Below are positions 1 through 13,352 of a DNA stretch of 64,000 nucleotides, one piece after another. A model generated the notes under the pieces. It had not been told where the DNA came from. It searched no databases and saw only the letters and a list, made by a program, of their open reading frames with translations. Origin of the DNA: Cephalotus follicularis (lineage: Eukaryota; Streptophyta; Magnoliopsida; Oxalidales; Cephalotaceae); assembly GCA_001972305.1 (NCBI GenBank), contig BDDD01002277.1:164155-228154 (forward strand), in the 5' to 3' direction. The first letter of the stretch is position 1. Each line of letters begins with the position of its first letter. The position numbers and the translations under genes were made by a program.

Positions 1-498
1 ACCCCAAGCTCAAAATGGGAGTAATATCGAAACAGAGAGCAAAAGTGGGTGACATTTGGTAGACCACACACATTTATTAAAGGTAATTAATGTTCTTTTT
101 CACCTTGCTCACTCAAAATTTAGAAAAGAGCAATCTGCTGCCGATGACGTGCCATATTTTGATTTGTCAAATGAAAAAAATCAGCACCAGACGATCATGT
201 ATGAGCCACAGGGATTGCGACGGGTAATGAGGAACAGTAAGGTGAAGCGTGTTGAAACATATGTTGGAAAAATACTTTGCAAAGAGATATCCCTTTCTTA
301 AGACGGCCAGTATTGGAGGGAGAGTCGAAGACAACTGGCCACTGATGTAAATATCATTGTAAGCAATTTAATTAATTCATGCTTTGATTGGGATAATTTT
401 TTTTTTAATGAGCATATAATCATATTTTTACGTATTTTAATTTTGAAAATGTGATGAACCATAATTTTAATATTTTATTATATAATTATACATATATA
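1..498. other. Flanking DNA left of Tat-A, no recognised gene
   Basis: This is AT-rich sequence outside the first LTR element. A short open stretch at 56-301 on the plus strand encodes 81 residues with a basic segment around PQGLRRVMRNSKVKRVE. I do not recognise it, and it could be an exon remnant of a host or transposon gene or chance. The segment ends in ATATA at 494-498, which is repeated at 29246-29250 and marks the insertion site of Tat-A. Confidence 0.4.
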
Positions 499-968
499 TG
501 TTAATGTGTATAGATATTTGATTTGTAAATGAAAACTCATCGAATGTTTAGATAGGTGTTTTAAGGTCATCCCTCCCTATAGAAAGTAAACTAAACGAAG
601 TTCCAGGAGGTATAACTCCTGAGGACTTTCTGATGTTTAAGTTAGATGGTAGCAAAGAATATATAATAAGGTTCTTTTAAGGCTCAAATTGACCGACCTG
701 TGTAAAGTGTTGCTTTATAGTATTCGTAGGATCACCTGATTGTAACTGTCTCCTCACCATCAGCTTGCATTACAAAGATGATTATTGTACCCCTAGGAAA
801 CGGCCGAGTATCTCGCTATTTCCCTTATTTGGCGTTGAAGATTTATGTTTTGTGTTACCATTTTGAATTGTAAATGGCCCGACCACGTGTCTGTAGCTCT
901 AGATGACATATGGCTGAATTTCCAGAGAACACGTGGTAATTTATTTTGGTATAAATTTTTTCATATCA
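499..968 (-). repeat. Tat-A 3' LTR
   Basis: This 470-bp terminal repeat starts TGTTAATG and ends CATATCA on the plus strand. It matches 28735-29245 along its length. A purine-rich tract on the minus strand (969-985, containing ACCAGAGGTATA) adjoins it and resembles the tract before the Tat-B 3' LTR. It holds two CACGTG boxes, at 883-890 and 929-936. Confidence 0.88.
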
Positions 969-1495
969 TATACCTCTGGTCTTCATTTTCTAGGCCTGAC
1001 AGAGGAGAAAGATCATTTGTAAAGTATTCTTGCTCTAAGCAGGCCAGTAATGTGCGATTTGGACTGTTATAGTTCTTTTGAGCCTTGTTATTTAGCCCAA
1101 TTCTAGAATTAATTATGGCGTGGTAGAGCAAGCGTCTTTTCGTTTGTGTCTTTTCACTTGCCACGCATAGCCTCTTCGTTTCCCGCACCTGATTTAATGG
1201 ACAGATCTGAACCGTTCAATTTTGCAGAGATCGCATGGTCTAAAATCAATCTAGAGCTTTTTAAATTGCTCCTTCTTCTTGGAGAAGTTTCTTTACGCTT
1301 CTTCAAATCTCAAAGCTTTTGCTCTCCCGAATCTCCCAATCGTTTCCAAACTTCAAATAGATTATTCTTTGAGTTTGCAAAAATCTCAAGTGAGTCGTGT
1401 TCATCAATTTGTTTCCTGAAATTGTTTAGGCTCTCTCTTGGGTTTTCTAGTCTTCTCATCCTCTCTCTCTCACTCTCCTCTTCGCGAATCTTTAG

Positions 1496-3816
1496 ATGAC
1501 TAGAGTTAAACAAACTGCTACCCCTGCAGAGGTGTGTTGTGTGGTAGAAGAGGTGAATGTCACCGTGTGTCCTCTTGGTGCAGAGGAGGCCATGGACTCC
1601 GCTGCCGCAGGCGCTCCTGATGTCACCTCTACCAAGGCCGGGGTCCACGTCTTCAGGACTCACTTTGATAAGAGTGTACTCTGCCGCAAAAAGTGCTGAA
1701 ATTATCCAGAAGTACTGCTTTCCGAGGAGCTTAGAGTTCTCCTTTCCCTGAGATCCCAAGGAGATCACTAAAAGCAAACCTGGTCTCTTTGTGGTATTTG
1801 AAGATACTCTGTCCCACTACTTGCGAATTCCCATACCACCCTTTGCCGTTGCAATTTTGAGGCACTTCTAGATTCACCCTTCCCTGCTTCAAGCACAATC
1901 CTGAACCTTCATCATAGGCTTCTTGGTGAGGTGTTTGTAGACGGGGGTGACAGCGATGGTGGGGCTATTCAAGGAGTTTCACTCCCTCAATGCATCTCCT
2001 GGCAAGCGCGGCTACTACTTCAGGTCGCGCATTGGTCAGACTAAGAAATTGTTGGTAGACCCCACAAAATCTGTCAAAGGCTGGAGGGGGAGGTACTTCC
2101 TTGTTAGGAATCTCTTTGGCTTCACTTGCTGCCAATGGTGTAACTCATTGGACACCCAACGTCTCAACCAGAGAATGATTTTGACTGTAGCAGAGAAAGC
2201 AGACCTGGCAAACCTCTCTACTCTGGAGCCAGATGAAGTGAACTTCACCATCTTCGAGGATGGACAGCGCCGTGTCTGGCTGAGCATGTCCCCTGGTCGG
2301 CGATACGTCTTGGATGAGGAAGAGGGGATCTCATTGGGGTAGAGAGAGAAGGGGTTCATGATAGCAAAGAAGAACCCGTGGCATCGCCCATTACTGAGGG
2401 GGAAAGCTGTATTAAGCCTTCCTCACCTCTTCTGTATCCAATGTCTTCTCTTTTCTTTTTTTAGTTCGACCATTATTTTTGACTAAGTGTTTCTTGTGGT
2501 TCTTTGCAGTAATGGCTTCTCGGTGACCTACAATTGATGTCTTGAGAGCTTCCAGAGAGATGGTTGATGCCGAGGATATGAGGCAGAGAGCCTTGAGGGT
2601 ATTGGCTGAGGCGGCAGAGAAGAGGTGAGAGAAAGAGGCCGCTGCTACTGCTGTTGTTGAGGAGGCCGCCAGGGTAGCGTCTGCCCGAGGCAAACGTACT
2701 GCGGATGAGCAGCTAGCTCCACCCAAAAAACAGAAAAAGAGAAAAGGTGAAGAGAGCTCTGCTCGGGGTCAAACTGATTTTCCCCTCGCAGCAAGTTCCG
2801 AGGTCCCGATTTGCCTTGGTGAGCCTCGGAACGTAGACCAGTTCGTGGAGGAGCTCGGGGCACTGGCCGACTCTGGCATAGACCTGAATACTCCAAGGGT
2901 GTCTTTTGAGCTGAGTAGGCTGTGTATCTTCCCTGTTGAACTAAATGCAAGGAGGGATTGGAGTATTAGCTAGCTCTAGAATCACTGTCTTCAGAGCAAC
3001 TTTGGGGTATGTAACTTCCTCCTCTTTCTCTCTTTAGGCATGCTATTTGTTCTTCCTCTAATTTTGGTTTTTCTTTTCAAGCTTTGAACGGCACTCACAT
3101 AATGATAGAGAACTCCAAGGCCGACCACGAACTCATTAATTAGCTTCGGGAGAAGGCCGCAGAGCTCAAGCATGCGGCTAGCTCGGCCCAAGCTCAGCTG
3201 GTAGAGGTTCTCGGGGCCCAATAGTCCTTTATGGAGGAGAAGAGGCAGGCTTTGGAAGCTCTGGACAAGGAGACAAGGAAGAAATATCTTGTTGTTCGCT
3301 ATAATATAAAGCTTCAGGATCGTCTGAAGGCTATGGAAGAGAGGGTTTCTAAGATCCAGGAGACGGAGGCTGCTCAGACTCAGTCGGCAGTTGACAAGGC
3401 CCTTGCGGAGTTCAAAGCTTCAGCAGAGTTCCAAGGTGCTCTAACTAAGGTCGTGGATGACTTCAGGGCTTCCAAAGAATTTAAAGAGGAAGTCTTTAAG
3501 GAATCTGCGATACTCTACTGCAGGGGCTTCTACACTTGCCCCAACTTGGTCGCTCGTCATCCGGATGCTCCTTTGGATTCTATTGTTTGTGGTCTGTCAG
3601 TGGCTGTGTTTGACTTTTTTCCCGAGGGGGTTGATGCAGAGGAAGAGAAAGCTCTCCTTGCCTTTGAGGAATAAGAGCTTCTCGCTTGGACGGTTGTCCC
3701 TTACACTGGTCCTGCTGCGGATCCTGACTTTGTCCCTTCTCCCGAGGACCCTCGAGTGCATACTTCTCCTCCCAATGTACACAATATCCCTTCAGGGGAT
3801 GACGATTAGGCTATAA
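1496..3816 (+). pseudogene. Antisense extra reading frame of Tat-A, fossil
   Basis: This region lies between integrase and the 3' LTR and reads opposite to gag-pol. It encodes blocks such as MTRVKQTATPAE near 1496, a segment near 1947-2342 with MTAMVGLFKEFHSLNASPG, and a charged, coiled-coil-like block at 3231-3674 ending in an acidic tail. All three have counterparts in the same order in Tat-B (37726-40427). The family resembles what is annotated in plants as 'putative gypsy-type transposon' protein (Pfam Transposase_28). Extra sense or antisense ORFs between pol and the 3' LTR are known in Tat elements. Function is unknown, and this copy is decayed. Confidence 0.7.
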
Positions 3817-4917
3817 TTTTTTCTTTTTGCCTTGTACTTTTTATAACTTGTTCTCGCTTAATGTAACTTTCTCTTTTACCGAGCAATAAAATATAATTTC
3901 TTCAACTTCGTTTGAGCATTTATGTTTCTCTTAGGAAAATTTACTATAAGTAATAGAACTCAACTTCTGCTTCATTCGAGCTTTGGTAATTCTCTTAGGA
4001 GTTTTTACTTAGTCTATCTTATTTGTAGACTTCTTTTATGAGAGTCTGATATTCTTCAGACTAGGTTACCTAAGCTTTTTAGCCCTCGTAGGACACTTCG
4101 TATCAAAGAGCTTAGGTAAAGAGACTTGGCCTTTGCGAGTTCTTAAGTGTTCGCAGACCAAGTTGTAGGTCTGGCCTGACAAGTTCTTATGGATTTGCAG
4201 TCATGGATCTTATCTGGTCTAATATTTTTTGGACCAAGTCGTTAGAGCTTTCTAGTCCTCTTAGGGACACTTGTATTAAAGCGCTCAGTCCAACAAACTT
4301 AATTGTTGCGAGTTCTTATGTGTTCGCCTATCAAGTTACGATGTAGGTCTGATCGAACAAGTTCTTATGGGCTTGCCATCCAGCATTTGCTCTCTTAGGA
4401 GTCTTTATTTATTGCTTCCTTAGAAGTCTTTTAACAATGCTCTCTTAGGAGTCTTTAATGATTGCCCCCTTAAGGGGTGATGAGCTTATATTAAAGCTTT
4501 AGGTGCTCCTAGGATAGAAGTCTTAGGTGCTCCTCTGGTGGGAGTCTTCTCGGATTATAGACGTTAATATGCTCGAGACCTTAGTCTTCTTTGGTGCTTA
4601 ATCTGTTCAAGACTTGAAGAGCTCTGGTCCTGTATTTAGGCCTACTCTGATTACTCCATTTGGAGTCTTCTTTTGCCATCTCTCTTGGGAGTGGTCTGAC
4701 GAACTTGTAATAAAGTTTTTGTTGAGGGAACTTGTTGGAGGCTATCTAGAGGTTTAAGGATGTGAACATTGGACCTTCTGTCCCTTGCAAACTTGGAACT
4801 ACTATCTTGGAACTGATCTTTTTGATGAAAAACTTCTCTTTATTGATGTTCTTGAACATTTGTACAATTTTACTCTCTTTATTGATGTTCTTAAACATTT
4901 GTACATTTTTACAATCT
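3817..4917. other. Tat-A non-coding 3' region
   Basis: No gene is seen between the antisense frame and the end of integrase. The stretch holds degenerate short repeats built on 'CTCTTAGGAGTCTTTA' (about 4380-4560) and repeated phrases such as 'CAAGTTCTTATGG'. They correspond to the better-preserved 24-bp repeats and flanking spacer of Tat-B. Confidence 0.6.
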
Positions 4918-7625
4918 TCATTGGTAATACTTTCTTAGATGTTTGGCATTCCAAGCTCTAGGAATCTTCCTGCCCCCCAGAGTTTCAAGTTTGAATGTTC
5001 CTGGTTGGAGCACTTTCCTCACCTTGTAAGGTCCCTCCCAATTAGGAGCTAACTTTCCTCTAGTACCGGTGGGATCAGCAATTGCTGCATTACAGAGGAC
5101 TAAGTCTCCTTCCCTTAGTGGTTTGAGGTTTACCCTTTTATTGTAATAGTGGCTTACCCTCTATTGTTAGGCTGCTACTCTGATGGCCGCTTTATCTCTG
5201 AGCTCTTCCACTAAGTCGAGGAGATTCCTCAACCTTTCCTCGTTATTAGTTTCGTTGAAATGCACAACTCTGGGAGAGTGCACCCCAATCTCCATCGGTA
5301 TCATAGCTTCTGATCCAAAATAAAGGCTAAATGGGGACTCGCCAGTTGTTGTCTGAGGAGTGGTTCTATAAGCCCACAACACACTTGGTAGTTCCTCTGT
5401 CCATCTTCCTTTGCTATCTTTGAGGCATTTTTTCAACCCTAAGATGATCTCTCTGTTAATGACCTCTGCTTGTTCATTACTCTGGGGGTAGGCCACGGAG
5501 GCAAGCCTATACTCAATTCTCTATTCCTTGCAAAAATCTCAGAAAGAGTGGCAGTCAAATTGTTTCCCATTATCAAAGACAATTAATCTTGGGACTCCAA
5601 ATCTGCAAATGATTGACTTTCAGACAAAGCTCTCCGTCTTGCTCTCCGTTATTGTGGCCATGGGCTCTGCTTCCACCCATTTAGTGAAATAGTCCACTAT
5701 CACAATGATGTACTTTCTCTGTCCTGTTGCTACTGGTAATGGCTTGATGAAGTCCATTCCCCATTGCGTAAAGGGTAAAGGGACAGTGATAGATGTCAAA
5801 GGCTCTGATAGTCTTCTGCTTATATTGGCATTTCTCTGACACTTATCACACTTCCTCGCAAAGTCGATGGCATCCTGGTGCATGGTCGGCCAGAAATAGC
5901 CTTGTCTCAATAATTTATTGGATAAGGTTCTTCCCCTCGTGTGATTTCTACACACTCTTTCATGGACTTCTCTTAGAGGGTAGTCGGCTTCTGAGGGAGT
6001 TGGACATCTCAACAAAGGGAAAGAGAATGACCTTTTGTATAGGATCTCTTCTTTGAATTGGTATCTGTTGGATCTGTAGACCAACCTTCTCACCTCCTCT
6101 GGGTCCTCTAGCAAAATTTCATCCTTTAGCCAATTAATGAATGGAGTCATCCAATTTGGCTCCTATTGAACATCGATGTCCATCACATCTGCCTCTGAGA
6201 TGGGGGGTTGTCTAGATAGTCTACTAGTACTGCTTGGTTTCTTTCCAATTCCCCCGCAGTAGCTAGCTTTGACAACTGGTCTGCTCTGGCATTCTTTGCT
6301 CTGGAACTTTCATAACTCGGAACACTTGGAAAGCCTATTTCAAACTCTGAACGTGAGCTAAGTATTTAGCCATGGACACTTCTCTGGCCTCATACTCTTC
6401 ACTTATCAGACCAACCACCAGTTGAGAATCACTAGAGGCTTCTAGCTTTTGAACCTCTAAGTTCTTTGCAATTGTCAATCCGGTAATTAACGCTTCCCAT
6501 TCTACTTCATTGTTTGTTGCTTTGAATCCAAATCTCAGAGTATACTCCAAGGTCCACCAATCTGGGCTAGTTAACACCAATCCTGCTCCACTTTCGGATA
6601 CGCAGGATGACCTATCCACTGATAGTTTTCATAACCCCTTCTCATTTTCAGAGGATTCTTCTTTCATACACTCCATAAGTGTATTATCTCCTACTAAATC
6701 GGCCAAGACCTATGATTTTATTGCTGGTCTGGCTTCAAATTTCACGTCGTATTCACCCAACTCGACAGACCACTTAACCAACCTTTCTGACATGTCTGGC
6801 TTTGCTAGTACTTGTCTAAGTGGCTTGTCGGTTAAAACTTTGATAGTATGGGCTTGAAAATATAGCCGTAGCTTCCTCGGTATTATGATCAGAGCATAAG
6901 CAAACTTCTCTACCTCTGGATACCTCCCCTCACCATTATTCAAAGCCTTGCTCATATAATATACCAGCGTCTGAATTTTGTCCTCTTCCTTGACTAGCAC
7001 TGCATTCACTGCGCCTTGTATTGTCGCAAGATACAAATACAAGTCTTCCCTGTCTTTTGGTTTTTATATCAGAGGAGGGGAAGCCAAGTATTCTTTCAAT
7101 TTCTCGAAGGCTACTTGAGATTCATCCAACCAAAGAAACCCCTTGGGGTCCCTTAACACCTTGAAGAAGGGAAGTCACTTCTCTGCTGACTTGAAAACAA
7201 ATCTACCCAGGGCTGCAATTTTGCCATTTAATTTCTGCACATCCCTGATTGATTGAGAAGGCTTCATGCTCTGAATCCCTGAAATCTTCTCTGCGTTGGA
7301 CTCTATTCCCCTGCTGGAAACCATAAACCCGAGGAACTTACCAGAAGTGACCCCAAAAGTACACTTGGAGGGGTTGAGATGCATCTTGTATATTCTTAAT
7401 ACCTCGAAGGTCTCATCCAAGTCCTTAATATGAGGACTCCTCACTGGTATCTTGACGAACATATCATCAATTTAAACCTTCATATTCCTCCCGATCTGAT
7501 GTTCAAAGATTTTGTTGACCAACCGTTGGTAGGTCGTTTTGGCAATTTTTAGTCCGAAGGGAATGACTTTATAGCAATACATACCCCTATCAATGATGAA
7601 GGCTGTCTTGTTCTCATCTAGTCCA
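4918..7625 (-). pseudogene. Tat-A pol, 3' portion (RT end, RNase H, aRNase H, integrase), fossil
   Basis: Read on the minus strand from 7625, the order is as follows. The latter half of reverse transcriptase contains KCTFGVTSGKFLGFMVSSRG. RNase H follows near 7042-6710 (VYYMSKALNNGEGRYPEVEK). An archaeal-type RNase H lies near 6619-6335 (GAGLVLTSPD, FKATNNEVEWEALI). Integrase runs from 6150 to 4918, with the HHCC zinc finger (H..H...CDKCQR), core segments WGMDFIKPLP and AYPQSNEQAEVINRE, and the C-terminal end WNAKHLRKYYQ. The block ends on the left at the pol terminus. On the right it is cut at 7625 by the Copia-1 insertion. The copy is broken. Confidence 0.85.
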
Positions 7626-9340
7626 TGTTGGAACCTTATGGCGATTAAATAATCAATTAAAATCTAGAGGCATGCATCCTAATACAAAACCGTCATCATC
7701 TCATGATCAAAAACCATAAAGTTCAATCCAAGATCATTTGAGCATATATGTACAGTAACAAATATAGATATGAAATAAAGAGCAGCAAGCGAAATATACT
7801 CATAAAATGGAGCAGCTTCTTCCTTGATAATCACTGGTTCTGGCTTCCAAGATTAGTAGGCCTCCAAGGTATCCACACTAAGCTTCAATCACCAACACCG
7901 GACTTCTCAAGTCAACAACTTCTGTTTTTGGGTTATTGTGTTTTTCTTTTTCTTGAGAAAACCAGAGGAAAAACATGTTGAGAGATAGATGAGACATACA
8001 CTCTTGAGAGAGAAAGACGTGTTATCTGTTTTTATTGCTAGATAAAAACGTGTTAACACTAATCCTCTCAATCTCCTATTTTAGTTAAGTATCTTACTTA
8101 ACATAAATAGTCTTTCTTTCCAAAAAGACTACTTACTTTCCTTAATCACATTAAGGACATTTAATCTCTTTAAATGTACTTAAAAAATAATATCCTAACT
8201 ATATGTCGAAAATATTAGCCTGTATAGTGTGTGACCCTATGGGTTCACTATTAGGCTGGCCTTAGGATTAAATCGTGACACTCATGATTATCCAATTAAG
8301 TATTTATTATCACATAAAAAGAAAATACATTTTCGGACACTTCGAATTAAAACTCTTTTAATTTTTTTCTTCCAAGATTTATTATTAATTTAATCTCGGA
8401 CATCCTACAGGTCGACATCGACATCTAGCAATGCATAACAACCCCCAGGTAATATGAATTATCTGTGAACCATGATTTACAGGTACATGCACGTATAGTC
8501 CCTCAATCGACAATGCTCTAATTAAATCTAGGGTACGAATTATGTCAGACCCCGATAATTTAATCTTTAGCCACGTGACTATCTTTCGTCAACCTTAAAT
8601 AATATTAGGGGTACCCCTCTAATATTTTACTAATGATGTCAGACACTTGACATCATGGCTAGCCTGGCCAAGCACTAAATTGCTAACGAAAATCATCTTG
8701 AGCATTATCTTCTTTTACTAGAAGCAATGGATTCATTATTGCACGTTTACGTGTCTCCATACATAAGCGTACTATGTCCAACTAATGCCCGTATACATTT
8801 AATTGAATATGTATTTAAGCACTATCAAAACACAACACCCTATACACAAGACATCCAGTGACGGCTCATGTCCAAGGGCCACATGCACTACTGTAAAACT
8901 AGAATTCTGTCTGACATGTAAGTAAAACTCCATACAGATATTCTATTTTCCATTCACCTTCAGTGAACTCATTTATTAACCAACGAGCACCCACGTAGTT
9001 GTCATAGCATCAACCATGCGAGTGAGTGTGAGATTAGTCACCCTCTGCTTACCGATATAACATCACGTGCTAGTTTATCCGGATTGATCATGCTCTGAGT
9101 GTCAATCCTATAACCAGGAATATTCGAAATAAAGTATACCGAGATTTCAACTCTCACATCATGATCTTGGTTCTCTAACTTTATTCCAAGACATTAATTT
9201 ATTATTAATTAAACATGTATTAATATAATGAACTCACAGCCAATGATAAAATATCAACATCTTTATTGAATATAGATCGTTATGTACAAGATAGAGTAAA
9301 TACAAGCTCGGCACTGGCTTGCAGGACTTTTTCTCTAACA
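7626..9340 (-). repeat. Copia-1 3' LTR (1715 bp)
   Basis: It begins TGTTGGAACCTTATGG and ends TTCTCTAACA. It matches the split right-hand LTR (14948-16137 joined with 25298-25819) in order and length. Both copies share CATGCACGTATAGTCCCTC and the phrase near 8700-8860 that Copia-2 used as its target in the other copy. Confidence 0.9.
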
Positions 9341-9354
9341 ATCTCCCACTAAGG
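9341..9354 (-). other. Copia-1 polypurine tract
   Basis: The minus strand reads CCTTAGTGGGAGAT directly before the 3' LTR. The same tract precedes the Copia-2 3' LTR at 17916-17929. This is the expected plus-strand priming site. Confidence 0.75.
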
Positions 9355-9369
9355 ACTAAAGCCAGTTGT

Positions 9370-12300
9370 CATAGTGTCTCACACTCATAGCTCCAGATGT
9401 CGGTCAAAGACTGCCTTTGGTAATGCTTTAGTAAGCAGGTCTGCAGTGTTGTCTTCGCTTGGAACTTGTTCCACTTTTATGTCTCCACGATCAGCGATCT
9501 CACGTGTAAGGTGAAAGCGCCTGAGAATGTGTTTAGATTTTGAGTGTGATATAGGCTCCTTGCCTTGAGCTATCGCTCCATTATTGTCACAGTATAAAGA
9601 TACCGGATCAGCAATCTCAGGAACTACGCCCAAATCTTCGATGAACTTTTTCATCCATACACCTTCTTTGGCAGCTTCCGGTGCCGTAATGTATTCAGCT
9701 TCTGTGACTGAATCGACAGTGGTAGGCTGTTTGGAACTCTTCCAACTCACTGCTCTACCATTCAAGGTGAATACGAGGTTGAATTTGAATCATCCACATC
9801 TATTTGAAAATTAGAGTCAGTATAACCCTCAATCTTTAAACCTTTTCCTCTATACATTAGGAATAAATCCTTAGTCCTGTTAAGGTACTTGAGGATATCC
9901 TTGACTGCTTTCTAGTGTTGCTCACATGGATCTGACTGATATCTGCTTGTAACACTTACAACATAGACGATATATAGTCTGGTGCAAAGCATAGCATACA
10001 TGATACTTCCAATTGCCGAAGCATAAAGAATATGCATCATCCTTTGTCTTTCTTCAAGTGTCTTGGGAGTCATCCATTTGGAAAGTGAAATCCCATGATA
10101 GAGAGGCAGATAACCTCTCTTGGAATTTTCCATGCCAAAAAGCTTAAGCACTCTGTCAATGTACAAAGATTGGATAACCCTATCATCCTTTTTGATCTAT
10201 CCCGATAGACCTTTTTACCTAGGATATAGGAAGCTTCTCCCAAGTCTTTCATGGAGAAAACTGTGGATAACTAGGCCTTTACGCTGGACAACACGATCAC
10301 ATCATTTCCTATAAGGAGTATGTCGTCAAAGTACAAGACCACAAAGGTCACTGAGCTCCCACTAAGCTTTTTATACACACATGGTTCATCGCCATTCTTT
10401 ATGAAACCAAACTCTTTGATCGTTTCATCGAATCAGATGTTCCAGCTTCTCGAAGCTTGCTTTAGTCTATAAATAGACTTTTGAAGTTTGCAAACTTTCT
10501 GGTCCTCACCAGCGGATATAAACCTCAGGTTGTGTCATATATATGTCTTCATCAATGTTTCTATTAAGTAAGGAAATTTTCACATCCATTTGTCATATCT
10601 CATTATCAAGATGTGCAGTTATAGCAAGTAAAATCCGAATGGATTTAAGTATGGCTACGGGGGAGAAAGTTTCCTCATAATCAATCCCTTCCCGTTGATT
10701 GTAGCCTTTGGCTACGAGCCTAGCTTTGAAGGTCTTCACCTTCCCATCATCTCCAAGCTTTTTAAAAAAAATCCATTTGCAACCTAAAGGTTTAACTCCT
10801 TCGGGTGTATCCACTAGATTCCAAACTTGATTGGAGTATATGGATTCCATTTCGAAACTCGTGGCTTTAATCCATTTCTCTGAGTCCATATCTGATATGG
10901 CCTCTTTGTAACTAACCGGATCATCATTCATGAGGTTTACCTCTTGGGTTCCTTCAATGAGAAAACTACCATAGTATCTCTCGGGTTCCCTAGGTATTCG
11001 GGTAGTTCTACGCAAAGGTTGTGTGTCTGTGGTTACTGATGTTTCAGGCTCATCAATTTGAACAGAAGTGGATAGGTCCTCAACTCGTGGTGCTGTGGAT
11101 TTCTCATCTAGCTCTATCATACTCCCACTACTTTCTTCCAACGGGAAGTCCTTCTCAAGAAAGGTAGCTTGCCTGGCTACAAACACTTTGTTGTCAGGTG
11201 GGTAATAGAAATAATATCTTGTTGTTTTTTTAGGATATCCCACATGTTTACACTTTATGGACCTAGAGTCCAATTTATTTGTTGTTGCCTGCATGACATA
11301 TATAAGACAGCCCCATATTTTCAAATAACTAAGATCGGGTTTCTTCCCGTACCATATCTCATATGGAGTCTTGGGAGCAGATTTTGTTGGTGTCCTGTTT
11401 AATATGGGAACAACAGTTTCCAAGGCATAACCCCAGAAAGACAGTGAAAGTTGAGCATCACTCATCATGCTCCGCACCATGTCAAGCAATGTACGATTTA
11501 TCATTTCAGACACACAATTATGCTGTGGTGTTCCAAGAGGTGTCCACTGAGAGATAATCTCATTATCTCTTAGATAAGTTAAAAACTCAGTGGAGAGATA
11601 CTCACTACCTCGATCTGATCGAAGAGTTTTCAGACTTTTTCCAGTCTGTTGTTCTACTTCTAGTCTGAATTCCTTAAATTTATCAAAGGCTTCAGATTTA
11701 TACCGCATTAGGTATATACAACCAAACCATGAATGATCATCGGTAAAGGTTAAGAAGTAGGAATATCCACCTCTGGCATCCACTGTCATTGGTCCACACA
11801 CATCAGTGTGCACTAGACCCAACAATTCTGGAGACCTTTCCCCTTTCCCTATGAAGGGAGATGTGGTCATTTTTCCTTTGAGACAGGGTTCATAAGTTGG
11901 AAATGGTTGATACTCTGAAAAATCAAAGTATCCATCCGAGATCAACTGGCGTACTCTTTTCCACAAATATGACCAAGTCTACAGTGCCATCGGTAAGATT
12001 GATTTCTTTCATCTCTCTTGCTTTTATTGTCTTTTTGCATATTGAAAACAATCTCATGTTTACTCACTACATATAATCCATCATGAAGGAAACATTGTGC
12101 ATATATCACATCATTCATTAAAATGGTACAACACTTGTCCTTAAAAACAATTTGAAAACCTTCGGCGTCCAACGCCAGAATTGATATTATATTTCGTAAA
12201 ATGTGAGGTGAATAAATGCATTGTTTAAGTACAAAGCTCTGTCTCGAAGGCAACAAAATACAAACTGATCCTTCAGCTATGGCTTCAACAACCGAGCCAT

Positions 12301-12400
12301 CCGCAAGCCGTAGATCTCCCTCACCCTTCTCAAGGTTTCTTCTGTCCGTGAGGGCCTGTAAATTAGACCATATGTGAGTGCCACATTCACTGTCTAAAAT
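9370..12400 (-). pseudogene. Copia-1 pol (protease, integrase, RT, RNase H), fossil
   Basis: On the minus strand a protease motif of the type DSxCGTHIWSN lies at about 12390-12340. The integrase zinc region (WHCRLGH) is near 12000. The integrase core at 11890-11400 contains [21 protein letters not shown] and [11 protein letters not shown]. The linker has [22 protein letters not shown] starts near 10900 ([41 protein letters not shown]). RNase H is at 9765-9385 (SVTEAEYI, LYCDNNGAI, ADLLTKALPKAVFDRH). The longest open piece is 457 codons. It is broken in several places. Confidence 0.88.
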
Positions 12401-13352
12401 TCAGGAAGATGAATCAGGAATATACATATTCATCTATGTATAAGACAAATCAGGCATACATTTGCCAATTGACTTCAGGAATGTCACACAATTCCTTTTC
12501 CAATGTCCCAGCTTCCCACAGTAAAAGCACGGACCCTTAGTAGGAGGTTTTGAGGTCAGCAGGTACAACTCTTGCAATAGCATCTGGTGCAGTAATAGCT
12601 TGTTGCTTTCCCTGACTTGGTGGTTTGACTACCCCTGGTTTGAAAGATGCTGGTCATGGTGGCAGCGTCCCATTTTTAGCCTTCCCCTGTGCAGAGGCAG
12701 ACTTGCCCTTCCTCTTGGGCCTACGGGACTGACCTACCATCATGACGAGGGCCTTGCCCTTATACATGTTCACTTCCGCCTCCCTCAGCATGTTTAGGAG
12801 GTCAGCCAGAGTAGCAGTTATCCTATTCCTGTTAAAATTGGTGATGAAACCAGAGAAGGAAGGTGGAAGCGAATGAAGGATCTGATCTGTGCTTAATTCA
12901 GCATCTTGAATGATGCCAAGAGCAGCAAGATGTTCAACCGCATTGATCATATTGAGCACATGATCATTAATTGAAGATCCGTCAGTTATTTTTGTGCCAT
13001 ACAGCTTAGCAATGAGCTAGAACCAAGCGTTTATACTATTCTCTCCGTATAACTCACGGAGGTGCTGCAGAACAGCCCTAAAGTCTTGCATCGCCTCATG
13101 TTGGATTTGTAAGGCATTGCTCATCGATGCCATTAGGTAGCTTCTGACATTCTTTTCATCTGCCACCCATTTCTTATAGATGGCATGATCCTCGGTTGAG
13201 GCATCTTCAGCAGGCAGTGCTGACATGGGTGCCTCTAGGACATAGTCAATGTCCTAGGAACTCAAAACTATTTTGATATTCCGTAGTCAGTCCACATAAT
13301 TTGGACCTGTTAGCTGATTCTTCGCAAGAATGATAGCTAGTGGGTTTGTCAT
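12401..13352 (-). pseudogene. Copia-1 gag, fossil
   Basis: On the minus strand the start is MTNPLAIILAKNQLTGPNY at 13352, a Copia gag N-terminus. A helical middle follows (DHAIYKKWVADEK, VRSYLMASMSNALQ; LNMLREAEVNM), then a basic linker and a CCHC knuckle of the type CFYCGKLGHWKRNC near 12530-12490. The ATG is chosen because the same start context occurs in Copia-2 at 21832. It is decayed. Confidence 0.85.

Noticed and set aside
56-301. A host gene at the left edge
   Set aside because: Only 81 codons, no recognised domain, and no supporting splice or promoter structure within the window.
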